NCBI RefSeq assembly: GCF_003951315.1
Contig: NZ_QLJH01000012.1
Location: 58,211 to 122,210, forward strand
From: Sphingomonas sp. S-NIH.Pt15_0812
Lineage (GTDB): Bacteria > Pseudomonadota > Alphaproteobacteria > Sphingomonadales > Sphingomonadaceae
Direction: 5' to 3'
Length of the DNA stretch: 64,000 nt
Shown piece after piece: positions 1 through 7,909 of this stretch. The notes beneath the pieces are model-generated. The model did no database searches. It had not been told where the DNA came from and saw only the letters and a program-made list of their open reading frames with translations. Position numbers and translations under genes: made by a program. Position 1 is the stretch's first letter. Every line of letters starts with the position of its first letter.

Positions 1-700
1 CCTCCGGCGGCAGCGGCGGCGCGGGGGCATAGCGCGGCGTCCAATAGGGCGTCAGCTCCGGCGCCGCGCCGGCCGTCAGGGTGAGGATATGCCCCGGTGG
101 CAATGTCCGCGCCTCCGCATGGATCGTGCGTGGCGTGCGGACATGGCCGAAGCGGAAATAGTCGAGCTGCGCGCGCGGATCGGTCGTCCAGCGGAAACCG
201 GGCAGGAGCGTCAGCGCCTGGAGTTCGGAGGCGAAGGCGAAGCCCGCCGGCTGGTCGCTATAATAGAGCGGCTTGATGCCGACGGGATCGCGCGCCAGCA
301 CCAGCCGCCTGGCCTGCCGGTCCCAGATCGCGACCGCGAACATCCCGTCCAGCCGGCCGAACACCGCCGCGCCCCAGCGTTCATAGCCGGCGAGGATCAC
401 CTCGGCATCGCCGCTGCTGCGAAAGACGCGTCCCGCCGCCGCCAGTTCGGCGCGAAGCGCGGCGAAATTATAGATCTCGCCATTGAACATCAGCACGAAA
501 CGCTCGTCCGGCGAACGGAACGGCTGGTGCCCGCCGGCGATGTCGAGGATCGACAGCCGCCGCATCCCGAAGGCGAAGCTCGGCTCGCCATACAGCCCCT
601 CATCATCCGGGCCGCGATGGACGATCGAATCGCACTGCCGACGCACCGCCGCGACCGGGTCGCCTCCATTTCGCGCCAACAGGCCGACGATGCCGCAGAT
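1..700 (-). CDS. asnB: Asparagine synthase (glutamine-hydrolysing), N-terminal part, runs off the left edge
   Basis: Glutamine amidotransferase half of an AsnB-type asparagine synthase. It would hydrolyse glutamine and pass ammonia to a C-terminal synthetase domain lying outside the window. Translating the minus strand from 700 gives an open frame to the edge. It carries the class II GATase signature CGIVGLL, then VHRGPDDEG, the MFNGEIYN loop and the ARDPVGIKPLYY segment. The catalytic Cys should be residue 2, yet the codon before it is ATC, not ATG. GGGAG lies about 8 nt upstream of that ATC. The only conventional alternative nearby is GTG at 752-754, which would bury the Cys behind 18 extra residues. 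Such enzymes are common in surface-polysaccharide loci, which fits the divergent flippase next door. The family is certain; the start and the substrate are not. Confidence 0.85.
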   Translation of the reverse strand, partial: MCGIVGLLARNGGDPVAAVRRQCDSIVHRGPDDEGLYGEPSFAFGMRRLSILDIAGGHQPFRSPDERFVLMFNGEIYNFAALRAELAAAGRVFRSSGDAEVILAGYERWGAAVFGRLDGMFAVAIWDRQARRLVLARDPVGIKPLYYSDQPAGFAFASELQALTLLPGFRWTTDPRAQLDYFRFGHVRTPRTIHAEARTLPPGHILTLTAGAAPELTPYWTPRYAPAPPLPPE

Positions 701-807
701 AAGCCTGACTCCCGCAAAGAGCGTCGCATTATCGGGACGCCGGCGGCCTGTCACGCCGGGCGCGGGACTTGCCCGTGGTTTCTCCGGTGCTTAGGGCTGG
801 GGCACGC

Positions 808-2142
808 ATGACCGGTACTTCCATCGATCCCCCCGCCCCCGCGCCGTCACCGGCCCCGCGCGGGATGTTCCAGGCGGCGATGCGCAACCTGGGCTGGATG
901 CTCGCCAGCCGCAGCGTGCTCGCCATCCTGTCGCTCTTCTATCTGGGCATCGCGACCCGCTCGCTGGGCGTCACCGGCTTCGGCCGGTTCGCGCTCATCA
1001 CCGGCGCGGCACAGACTCTGGCGACGCTGGTCGCCTTCCAGAGCTGGCAGGTGGTGGTGCAATATGGCGTCCGCGCTCGCGCGACCGGCGACGCCCCCGC
1101 GCTCGGCCGGCTCTATCGCGGCGTCGCATACCTCGATGCCGCCACCGCGCTGGTCGGCGTCGGCCTGGCCTGGGTGATCCTGGAGATCTGGGGCGAGGCG
1201 CTCGGCATCGGCGCGACGCTGAAGCGGGCGACGCTGATCTTCGCCGTGGTCCAGCTTGTCACCGTCCGCTCGACCCCGCTCGGCATCCTGCGGCTGAACG
1301 ACCGGTTCGCGCTCGCCGCGCTGGCCGACAGCGTGACGCCGGTGGTGCGCTTCCTGGGCGCGATCGCGGTATGGCTGGTCCATCCGACGGTGCAGGGCTT
1401 CCTGTTCGCCTGGGGGCTGGCGGAGGTGCTGACCGCCGCCGCCTATTGGATCATGGTCGCGCAACAGGGCGACCTGACGCTGATGCGCCGGCACGGACGC
1501 GGCGTCCGCGACCTGCCGCGCGAGCATCCCGGCATCGTCCGCTTCGCGCTGTCGACCAATGCCAGCTCGACGCTCGGCCTGTCGAGCAAGCAGGTGCCGC
1601 TGCTGCTGGTCGGCGCGGTGGTGGGCCCGGCGGCGGCGGGCGTGTTCCGGCTGGCGGCGCAACTGGCGCAGGCGCTGGCCAAGGTGTCGCAGCTCCTGTC
1701 CCGCGCCGCCTTTCCGGAGGTGGTCAAGTCGGTGCAATCCGCGACGCCGCAGCGGCTGGGGCGGATGCTGTCGCGGCTGTTCCTGGGCAGCGGCGTCGCG
1801 GCCCTGGGCATCATGGCGATCGTCGCGCTGGCGGGGAAGCCGGTGCTGAACCTGGTCGGCGGCCGCGACTTCCGTCATGCCTGGCCGGTCCTGCTGTGGC
1901 TGGCGGTGGCGGGATGCCTGGACCTGACGACGGTCGGTGTCGACACGGTGATGACCGCGCTGCAACGCGCCGGCACCGTCTTCGCGATCCGCGTCGTCGG
2001 CGTCGGGGTGATGTTCGCCGCCGCCTTCGCGCTCATGCCCTGGTACGCCGCGACCGGCGTGGCGATGGCGGTCACTGCCGGCTCGCTGGTCGTCGCGCTG
2101 CTGATGGCGGCGGCGGCGCTCCGCCTGTCGCGCCGCGGCTGA
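808..2142 (+). CDS. Oligosaccharide flippase / polysaccharide biosynthesis membrane protein
   Basis: 444-residue multi-pass inner-membrane protein of the MATE/MOP flippase superfamily (Wzx-like), expected to flip lipid-linked saccharides during exopolysaccharide or LPS assembly. The sequence alternates hydrophobic helices with short charged loops, about 12 membrane segments, beginning near MFQAAMRNLGWMLASR and ending in an Ala/Leu-rich helix. I chose ATG 808 (MTGTSIDPPAP); an in-frame ATG at 868 is possible, and the 769 start would add a poor N-terminus. It is divergent from the asparagine synthase, a usual pairing in polysaccharide loci. The transported substrate cannot be read from the sequence. 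Confidence 0.8.
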   Translation: MTGTSIDPPAPAPSPAPRGMFQAAMRNLGWMLASRSVLAILSLFYLGIATRSLGVTGFGRFALITGAAQTLATLVAFQSWQVVVQYGVRARATGDAPALGRLYRGVAYLDAATALVGVGLAWVILEIWGEALGIGATLKRATLIFAVVQLVTVRSTPLGILRLNDRFALAALADSVTPVVRFLGAIAVWLVHPTVQGFLFAWGLAEVLTAAAYWIMVAQQGDLTLMRRHGRGVRDLPREHPGIVRFALSTNASSTLGLSSKQVPLLLVGAVVGPAAAGVFRLAAQLAQALAKVSQLLSRAAFPEVVKSVQSATPQRLGRMLSRLFLGSGVAALGIMAIVALAGKPVLNLVGGRDFRHAWPVLLWLAVAGCLDLTTVGVDTVMTALQRAGTVFAIRVVGVGVMFAAAFALMPWYAATGVAMAVTAGSLVVALLMAAAALRLSRRG

Positions 2143-2215
2143 GGGACGGGAGCGCTTCGCCATCGTGCGGCCGTGATTCAGGCGCAGTCCATGGCCGGGG
2201 CACCAGGATAGTTTG

Positions 2216-2680
2216 ATGAACAAGCCACTGTTTACCTTAGCGATTTCTACGACAGCCCTGCTCGCTGCCCCGGCCGTGGCGCAAAGCTGCGCCGGGCCGA
2301 CCGGCCCCGGCATGGTGAAGCTGACGGTGCAGGCGACCGGCCTGCGCGATGCCCGGGGCGAGGTCGCCTTCACCCTCTATCCCGACGACAAGCGGCGCTT
2401 CCTGGCCAAGGGCGGCAAGCTGCTGCGCGTCCGCACCCCCGCCCAGGCGCCGGTCACGACCGGCTGTTTCTGGGTGCGGCCCGGCTTCTACGCGATCGCG
2501 CAATATCATGACGCCAATGCCGACCACGATTTCAACCGCACGCTGTGGACGCCGAAGGAGGGATTCGGCTTTTCCAACGACGCACCGACCTCGATCGGCC
2601 TGCCCGCCTTTGCCAGCGCGCGCTTCGCGGTGCCGGCCGGCGGCGCGACGATTCGCATGGCGATGCGCTACCGGCGATAG
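2216..2680 (+). CDS. DUF2141 secreted protein
   Basis: 154-residue exported protein with a clear Sec signal peptide: MNKPLFTLAISTTALL, with cleavage expected after AVA near residue 22-24. The mature part matches DUF2141, an Ig-like periplasmic or outer-surface family of unknown function. Family-like features are the GEVAFTLY strand, the YHDANADHDFNRT stretch and the EGFGFSND turn. ATG 2216 is preferred over the TTG directly before it because AGGA sits 8 nt upstream. It follows the flippase by about 70 bp in the same direction. Confidence 0.75.
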   Translation: MNKPLFTLAISTTALLAAPAVAQSCAGPTGPGMVKLTVQATGLRDARGEVAFTLYPDDKRRFLAKGGKLLRVRTPAQAPVTTGCFWVRPGFYAIAQYHDANADHDFNRTLWTPKEGFGFSNDAPTSIGLPAFASARFAVPAGGATIRMAMRYRR

Positions 2681-2715
2681 CCAAACCCTTATCGCCGCCA
2701 ACAAAAATGGCCGGC

Positions 2716-2745
2716 GTGACCTGGATCACGACATTTTCAGGTCAC
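2716..2745. promoter_or_regulatory. Inverted repeat upstream of the lipid-kinase operon
   Basis: GTGACCTG (2716-2723) and CAGGTCAC (2738-2745) form a perfect 8-bp inverted repeat with a 14-bp spacer, about 70 bp before the GTG start of the lipid kinase. The arm spacing suits a dimeric regulator on one DNA face or a transcript hairpin. AT-rich DNA with CATAATTC follows at 2769-2776. No regulator can be named. Confidence 0.35.
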
Positions 2746-2815
2746 AAAGTCGGTGTCTTACGTTTACGTCATAATTCTGTAGCCGCCGGGTCCCCCGACG
2801 GATAGCGGAGGCCTG

Positions 2816-3832
2816 GTGTCCACGGTTCTGTCTGCATCCCTGCCCTTTTGCGACGCGCGGGTCGACGCGCCGGCTTCGGCGAAGCCGGTGCCCGGCGTCG
2901 GCGTGCTGGGCGCGCTGCGCGTCGGAATCGTGTGCAATCCCAAGAGCCACCGCAATCACGGCGCGGAATATGAGGCGGGCGTGCCGGGTGCCGACAGCCT
3001 GATCGTCGCCGCACCGCGCACTCGCGCCGCGCTGGCGGAAACGCTGGTCGACTTTGCCGCGCACCGCATCGACCTGCTGGTGATCGATGGCGGCGACGGC
3101 ACGGTGCGCGACGTGCTGACCGCCGCCGCCGATATCTGGGCCGGTTCCTGGCCGCGCGTCGCCGTCATCCCCTCGGGCAAGACGAACGCGTTGGCGATCG
3201 ACCTGGGCCTGCCCGCCGACTGGACGCTGACCGACGCGCTGGACGCCGCCCGGCAAGGCCGGATGATCGAGCGCCGCCCGCTGGAGATCGCACGGGTCGG
3301 CGACGCCGCGCCGCCGGCGCGCGGCTTCCTGTTCGGTGCCGGCGCCTTCGCCAAGGCGACCGAACTGGCGCAGCACACCCACCGCGCGGGGGCGTTCAAC
3401 AATCTGGCGGTCGGGCTGGCGCTCGGCTGGGGCGTGGCGCAGACCTTGTTCGGCACGGCGAAGAGCGCGTGGCGCGCCGGTACGGCGATGCGGCTCGCCC
3501 TGCCCGGCCAGCCGGCGGATCACGCCCAGCGCTACCTGCTGCTCGCCTCGACGCTGGGCCAGTTGCCGATGGGCCTGAAGCCGTTCGGCCCGCCGCGCGA
3601 GGGCATCCGCCTGCTCGCGATCGACGCGCCGCCGCGCCGGATGATGCTGGCGACCCCCGCCCTGCTGGCCGGATCGGTCGCGCCCTGGCTGGCGCGCGCC
3701 GGCTATCACCATATCGCCGCCGCGCAGTTCGACATCGCGCTGGACGAGGGCTTCATCCTGGACGGCGAGCATTTTCCCGGCGGCGCGCTGACCGTGCGGC
3801 AGGGACCGGCGCTCGCCTTCGTCACGCCATGA
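2816..3832 (+). CDS. Diacylglycerol kinase-family lipid kinase
   Basis: 338-residue cytosolic protein with a DAGK catalytic domain. It should phosphorylate diacylglycerol or a related lipid alcohol with ATP to give phosphatidate. Seen: a first beta strand with NPKS at 41-44, the nucleotide-binding GGDGT at 92-96, and IPSGKTNALA where the family usually has IPxGTxNxxA. GTG 2816 is used because GGAGG lies just upstream; no better ATG precedes the first conserved strand. The stop overlaps the next ATG by 4 bp (ATGA), so translation is probably coupled to the Tam41-like protein. Lipid class is inferred from family and neighbours only. Confidence 0.75.
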   Translation: MSTVLSASLPFCDARVDAPASAKPVPGVGVLGALRVGIVCNPKSHRNHGAEYEAGVPGADSLIVAAPRTRAALAETLVDFAAHRIDLLVIDGGDGTVRDVLTAAADIWAGSWPRVAVIPSGKTNALAIDLGLPADWTLTDALDAARQGRMIERRPLEIARVGDAAPPARGFLFGAGAFAKATELAQHTHRAGAFNNLAVGLALGWGVAQTLFGTAKSAWRAGTAMRLALPGQPADHAQRYLLLASTLGQLPMGLKPFGPPREGIRLLAIDAPPRRMMLATPALLAGSVAPWLARAGYHHIAAAQFDIALDEGFILDGEHFPGGALTVRQGPALAFVTP

Positions 3833-4707
3833 GCGAGACGCTTCGGGACCAGGTGGCGGCGGGGCTGGACGCCGCGGTCGCGGAACCGGTGCGCGCGGTC
3901 GCGGCCCGACTGGCCGGCGAGACGCAGGCGGTCGCCGTGCTGTTCTACGGCTCCAACCTGCGCACCCGCTCGCTGGACGGCGTGCTCGACTTCTATGTCC
4001 TGACCGATGGCCCGCCGGAGCGCGGATTGTGGCCGACCGTCAGCTATCGCGAGTTTCCGCTGAAGGGGCAGACGCTGCGCGCCAAGATCGCGACGATGCG
4101 CGCCGCCACCTTCCGCGCGGCGGCGTCGGGCGATCTGGTCGATACCACCATCTGGACCCGTTTCGTCCAGCCCGCCGCCCTGGCCTGGGTGCGCGATGCC
4201 GGGGCGCGCCATGCGGTGGTCGACGCGATCGCGGCGGCGGTCGTCACGGCGGCGCGCTTCGCCGCCGCGCTGGGGCCGGCAGAGGGGACGGCGGAGGATT
4301 ATTGGCGCGCGCTGTTCCGCCAGACCTATGCCGCCGAACTCCGGGTCGAGCGGCCCGGTCGCGAGGAGCAGATCATCGCGCATGGCGCGGGGCGTTACCA
4401 GCGGCTGCTGCCCCTGGCGTGGGACGCGGCCGGCATCGCCTTCACCCGTGCCGGCGATCGGCTGATCCCCAGCCTGCCCCAGGCGGATCGCGTCCGTCGC
4501 GCATGGCGGCGGCGGCGGCGGCTGGGCAAGCCGCTCAACATCGCCCGGCTGGTCCGCGCCGCCTTCACCTTCGAGGGGGCCGCCGCCTATGGCGCGTGGA
4601 AGGTCGAGCGGCATACCGGTGTCGCCGTCACGCTGACGCCGTGGCGGACGCGCCATCCCGTGCTGGCCGCGCCGGCCGTGCTGTGGCAGGTATGGCGGCA
4701 ACGATGA
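3829..4707 (+). CDS. Tam41/Mmp37-like nucleotidyltransferase, putative CDP-diacylglycerol synthase
   Basis: 292-residue soluble protein. The N-terminal region has FYGSN at 39-43 followed by LDFYVLTD at 53-60. This is the GS...D-aromatic arrangement of Tam41, the mitochondrial phosphatidate cytidylyltransferase (AYGSGV...MLDFVF in animals). Farther on, the TAEDYWRALF/AELRVE/GREEQI region and the C-terminal IARLVRAAFTFEGA helix also resemble Tam41, as judged from memory. If correct it turns phosphatidate plus CTP into CDP-diacylglycerol, using the product of the upstream lipid kinase. Both flanking genes overlap it by 4 bp. The bacterial CdsA is an unrelated membrane protein. Alternative: an NTase-fold protein of other specificity. 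Confidence 0.55.
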   Translation: MSETLRDQVAAGLDAAVAEPVRAVAARLAGETQAVAVLFYGSNLRTRSLDGVLDFYVLTDGPPERGLWPTVSYREFPLKGQTLRAKIATMRAATFRAAASGDLVDTTIWTRFVQPAALAWVRDAGARHAVVDAIAAAVVTAARFAAALGPAEGTAEDYWRALFRQTYAAELRVERPGREEQIIAHGAGRYQRLLPLAWDAAGIAFTRAGDRLIPSLPQADRVRRAWRRRRRLGKPLNIARLVRAAFTFEGAAAYGAWKVERHTGVAVTLTPWRTRHPVLAAPAVLWQVWRQR

Positions 4708-5453
4708 CTTGGTCGGCCCTGATCCTGGCGGGTTCGCGCCCTGGCACGACCGATCCCGTCGCCAGCTATGCCGGCGTGTCGCATAAGGCGCTGATCCGGC
4801 TGGAAGGCGCGACCCTGCTCGACCGCGTCGCGGCGGCGGTGCGCGCGGCGGGCGCGACCCGCGTCGCCGTCTCCGCTTCCGACCGGGCGGTGGTGGTCGA
4901 GGCGATGCGGCTGGGGCTGGAGGTGCTGCCCCCCGCCGCCGGCCCCAGCGCCAGCGTCGCCGCCGCGCTGACCGTGCTCGGCACCCCCCTGCTGGTGACG
5001 ACCGCCGATCATGCGCTGCTCGACGGCGCGTGGATCGCGCGGTTCCTGACGGATGTGCCCGCCGAGGCCGATGTCGCGACGCTGCTCGCCCGGCGCGACG
5101 TGGTGGAGGCCGCCGCCCCCGCGACCCGGCGGACCTGGCTGCGCTTCGCCGATGGCGACTGGTCGGGGTGCAACCTGTTCTGGCTCGCTACACCGGAAGC
5201 GGCGCTGGCGATCGGCCTGTGGAGCCAGGTGGAAGCGGACCGCAAGCGGCCGTGGCGGATCGTCTGGCGACTGGGGCCGCTGCTGCTGCTGCGCTATCTG
5301 TTCGGCCGGTTGACGCTGGCGGCGGCGGTGCGGCATCTCGGCCGGCGGGCGGGGGTGGAGACGGCGGTGGTGCCGAGCCCGTTCGGCCTCGCCGCGATCG
5401 ACGTCGACAAGCCCGACGATCTCGATCTGGTCCGCACGCTCACCGGCTCCTGA
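4704..5453 (+). CDS. MobA-like NTP transferase
   Basis: 249-residue protein of the nucleotide-diphospho-sugar transferase fold. The N-terminus LILAGSRPG (6-14) with HKALIRL at 27-33 is the NTP-binding loop of MobA/IspD-like enzymes, and TTADHALL supplies the metal-binding Asp. The C-terminal 60-70 residues (LLLLRYLFGRLTL...) are hydrophobic and basic, unlike minimal MobA, and may touch membrane. The start overlaps the stop of the Tam41-like gene (ATGA). Given a lipid kinase and a putative CDP-lipid synthase upstream, it may activate a head group with CTP, but molybdopterin guanylyltransfer or another role is not excluded. Confidence 0.6.
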   Translation: MTWSALILAGSRPGTTDPVASYAGVSHKALIRLEGATLLDRVAAAVRAAGATRVAVSASDRAVVVEAMRLGLEVLPPAAGPSASVAAALTVLGTPLLVTTADHALLDGAWIARFLTDVPAEADVATLLARRDVVEAAAPATRRTWLRFADGDWSGCNLFWLATPEAALAIGLWSQVEADRKRPWRIVWRLGPLLLLRYLFGRLTLAAAVRHLGRRAGVETAVVPSPFGLAAIDVDKPDDLDLVRTLTGS

Positions 5454-5471
5454 ATTTCCGAAAGGCCATCC

Positions 5472-5855
5472 ATGATCCGATCGCTCCACCATGTCGCGAT
5501 CATCTGTTCCGATTACGACGTCTCGAAGCGTTTCTACAGCGAATTGCTCGGCCTGCCCGTGCTGTTCGAGGTGTACCGCGCGGAGCGCCGGTCGTGGAAA
5601 TGCGACCTGGGCGTCGGCACCGCGCAGATCGAGCTCTTCTCCTTTCCCGACCCGCCGGCCCGCGTCAGCCGGCCGGAAGCGCGCGGCCTGCGTCACCTGG
5701 CCTTCGCGGTCGACGATCTCGACGCCGCCGTCGCGCGGCTGGTCGCGGCGGGCGTGGCGGTGGAGCCGGTGCGGGTCGACCCCCATACCGACCGCCGCTT
5801 CACCTTCTTCGAGGACCCGGACGCGCTGCCGCTGGAACTCTATGAGGCCGGATGA
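5472..5855 (+). CDS. gloA2: VOC-family protein GloA2/YaeR type
   Basis: 127-residue vicinal-oxygen-chelate protein very like E. coli YaeR (GloA2). Seen: HHVAIICSDY near the start, SKRFYSELLG, an EVYR-x4-SWKCDL block, ELFSFPDPPARVSRPEA, GLRHLAFAVDD and a terminal LPLELYE. Metal-binding residues are expected at the N-terminal His, the central GLRH His and the terminal ELYE Glu. Known members resemble glyoxalase I, but their physiological substrate is unsettled. It sits 18 bp after the NTP transferase and may be co-transcribed. Confidence 0.85.
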   Translation: MIRSLHHVAIICSDYDVSKRFYSELLGLPVLFEVYRAERRSWKCDLGVGTAQIELFSFPDPPARVSRPEARGLRHLAFAVDDLDAAVARLVAAGVAVEPVRVDPHTDRRFTFFEDPDALPLELYEAG

Positions 5856-5933
5856 CCGGTATCCGATCGGCGGCAGGCCGCGCTTGACGGTCCTCCCGCA
5901 CATAAGATACCGCTACCATATATGGAGGGGATA

Positions 5934-7061
5934 ATGGTGACACGCGTATCGACCTGGGCCGAGGCGTTGCCGGCCGACTGGCGCAGCGGCACGTTCCTGG
6001 GACGCATCCAGACCCAGGCCGGCCCGTCGCCGATCCTGGTCCGGGGTGGCGTCGCCTATGACATGGCGCAGGTCGCGCCGACGGTCTCGGCGCTGATCGC
6101 CGACCGCCTGTTCGACGGCGGCGAGGCGCTGGGCGATCTCGACACGCTCGACCTGGCGCAACTGCTCAGCCCGATCGACCTGCAATGCGTGAAGGCGGCG
6201 GGCGTGACCTTCGCCGTCTCCGCGCTGGAGCGGGTGATCGAGGAGCGCGCGCGCGGCGACCACAGCAAGGCCGCCGAATTGCGCGGCCGGCTGGAAGAAG
6301 CGCTGGGCGGCAGCATCCGCTCGGTGGTGCCCGGCACGGACGAGGCGGCGGCGCTGAAGGAGGCGCTGATCGCCGACGGCCTGTGGTCGCAATATCTGGA
6401 GGTGGCGATCGGCCCGGATGCGGAAATCTTCACCAAGTCGCCGGTGCTCTCCACGGTCGGCCTCAACGCGCCGGTCGGCGTCCGTTCCGATTCGACCTGG
6501 AACAATCCGGAGCCGGAAGTGGTGCTGGTCGCCGACGCGCACGGCGTGGCGGTCGGTGCGACGCTCGGCAACGACGTCAATCTGCGCGATTTCGAGGGTC
6601 GTTCGGCGCTGCTGCTCGGCAAGGCGAAGGACAACACCGCCTCCTGCTCGCTCGGGCCGCTGATCCGCCTGTTCGACGACGGCTATTCGATGGAGGATGT
6701 GCGCGCCGCCGACGTGGCGCTGACCATCACCGGCACCGACGATTATGTGCTGAACGGCCATAGCACGATGCAGGAGATCAGCCGCGATCCGGAAGAGCTG
6801 CTCCGCCAGGCGCTGAGCGAGCATCACTATCCCGATGGCCTGGTGCTGTTCTGTGGCACCCTGTTCGCCCCGACCCAGGATCGCGACGAGCCGGGCAAGG
6901 GCTTCACCCACAAGATCGGCGACACGGTGGCGATCCGCAGCGAGCGGCTGGGCACCTTGATCAATCAGGTCACCACCTCGCGCGATGCGCCCGCCTGGAC
7001 CATGGGCATCGGCGCGTTCATGGCCAATCTGGCTGGCCGCGGCCTGTTGGGAGCGAAGTGA
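5934..7061 (+). CDS. xylX: 2-keto-3-deoxy-D-xylonate dehydratase (FAH family)
   Basis: 375-residue fumarylacetoacetate hydrolase-fold enzyme. In the Caulobacter Weimberg pathway XylX dehydrates 2-keto-3-deoxy-xylonate to alpha-ketoglutaric semialdehyde. The FAH core spans the C-terminal two thirds: the PEPEVVLVAD acidic metal site, GNDVNLRDFEG and the KAKDNTASC loop. ATG 5934 is chosen because GGAGGGG immediately precedes it; the upstream ATG 5922 would place this ribosome site inside the gene. The assignment to xylX depends on the directly overlapping xylB. Other FAH dehydratases of sugar-acid routes are the alternative. Confidence 0.75.
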   Translation: MVTRVSTWAEALPADWRSGTFLGRIQTQAGPSPILVRGGVAYDMAQVAPTVSALIADRLFDGGEALGDLDTLDLAQLLSPIDLQCVKAAGVTFAVSALERVIEERARGDHSKAAELRGRLEEALGGSIRSVVPGTDEAAALKEALIADGLWSQYLEVAIGPDAEIFTKSPVLSTVGLNAPVGVRSDSTWNNPEPEVVLVADAHGVAVGATLGNDVNLRDFEGRSALLLGKAKDNTASCSLGPLIRLFDDGYSMEDVRAADVALTITGTDDYVLNGHSTMQEISRDPEELLRQALSEHHYPDGLVLFCGTLFAPTQDRDEPGKGFTHKIGDTVAIRSERLGTLINQVTTSRDAPAWTMGIGAFMANLAGRGLLGAK

Positions 7062-7819
7062 TGACGGCCAATTATCCCTCGCTGGCGGACAAGCGCGTCA
7101 TCATCACCGGCGGCGCCAGCGGCATCGGCGCCGGGCTGGTCGAAGCCTTCGCGGCACAGGGCGCGGCAGTGGCCTTCGTCGACATCGCCGAGGGCGATGG
7201 TCAGGCGCTGGCCGCCAGGCTGACGGAGACGGCGGCGCACGCCCCGATCTTCCGGCGCTGCGACCTGACCGATCTCGAACAGCTCGCGTCCGTGTTCGCC
7301 GAACTGGAACAGGCGCTGGGCGGGGTCGACATCCTGATCAACAACGCCGCAAGCGACGATCGCCACTCGATCGAGGATGTCACCCCGGCCTATTGGGACG
7401 AGCGGTTCGCGGTGAACTTGCGCCACCAGTTCTTCGCCGCCAAGGCGGTGATCCCGGCGATGAAGCGCGCCGGCGGCGGGGCGATCCTGAACTTCGGGTC
7501 GATCAGCTGGCACCTCGCCTTGCCCGACCTGGTCCTCTACCAGACCTGCAAGGCGGCGATCGAGGGGCTGACGCGCAGCCTGGCCCGCGATCTCGGCCGC
7601 GACGGCATCCGCGTCAACACGATCGTGCCCGGCAACGTCCAGACGCCGCGCCAGGAACGCTGGTACACGCCCGAGGGCGAGGCCGAGATCGTGGCGGCGC
7701 AATGCCTGGACGGCCGCATCCAGCCCGCCGACGTGGCGGCGCTGGCGCTGTTCCTGGCCTCCGACGATGCGCGGATGTGCACGGGACATGATTATTTCGT
7801 GGATGCCGGCTGGCGGTAA
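7061..7819 (+). CDS. xylB: D-xylose 1-dehydrogenase (NAD+), SDR family
   Basis: 252-residue short-chain dehydrogenase closely resembling Caulobacter XylB along its whole length. Seen: the Rossmann TGGASGIGAG, the NNAASDDRH motif, NFGSISWHL with catalytic Ser, YQTCK with the Tyr-x3-Lys pair, VPGNVQTPRQERWYTPEGE and the terminal CTGHDYFVDAGWR. It oxidises D-xylose to D-xylonolactone. The start overlaps the xylX stop (TGATG), giving an xylX-xylB pair. The remaining Weimberg genes (xylA, xylC, xylD) are not in this window. Confidence 0.88.
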   Translation: MTANYPSLADKRVIITGGASGIGAGLVEAFAAQGAAVAFVDIAEGDGQALAARLTETAAHAPIFRRCDLTDLEQLASVFAELEQALGGVDILINNAASDDRHSIEDVTPAYWDERFAVNLRHQFFAAKAVIPAMKRAGGGAILNFGSISWHLALPDLVLYQTCKAAIEGLTRSLARDLGRDGIRVNTIVPGNVQTPRQERWYTPEGEAEIVAAQCLDGRIQPADVAALALFLASDDARMCTGHDYFVDAGWR

Positions 7820-7848
7820 GCCGGGTCGAGGCGTCATTAGGATCCTAT

Positions 7849-7893
7849 CCCCCACTCCGCTCCCCCGGCAAAGGCCGGGGAACGGAGTGGGGG
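7849..7893. terminator. Hairpin between convergent xylB and phzF
   Basis: CCCCCACTCCG (7849-7859) pairs perfectly with CGGAGTGGGGG (7883-7893), and an inner CCCCGGC/GCCGGGG stem (7863-7869 with 7874-7880) closes the loop. It lies between two convergent genes, so it can end transcripts from both sides. The inner core recurs in the palindrome at 58778-58887, so it also looks like a member of a repeat family. There is no U-tract. Confidence 0.6.
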
Positions 7894-7909
7894 TAACGAC
7901 ACCCCATCC

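Noticed and set aside
847..2373. 508-codon minus-strand open frame opposite the flippase
   Set aside because: Very GC-rich DNA keeps antisense frames open; the Arg/Gln/His-rich translation has no family features and the plus-strand gene is clear.
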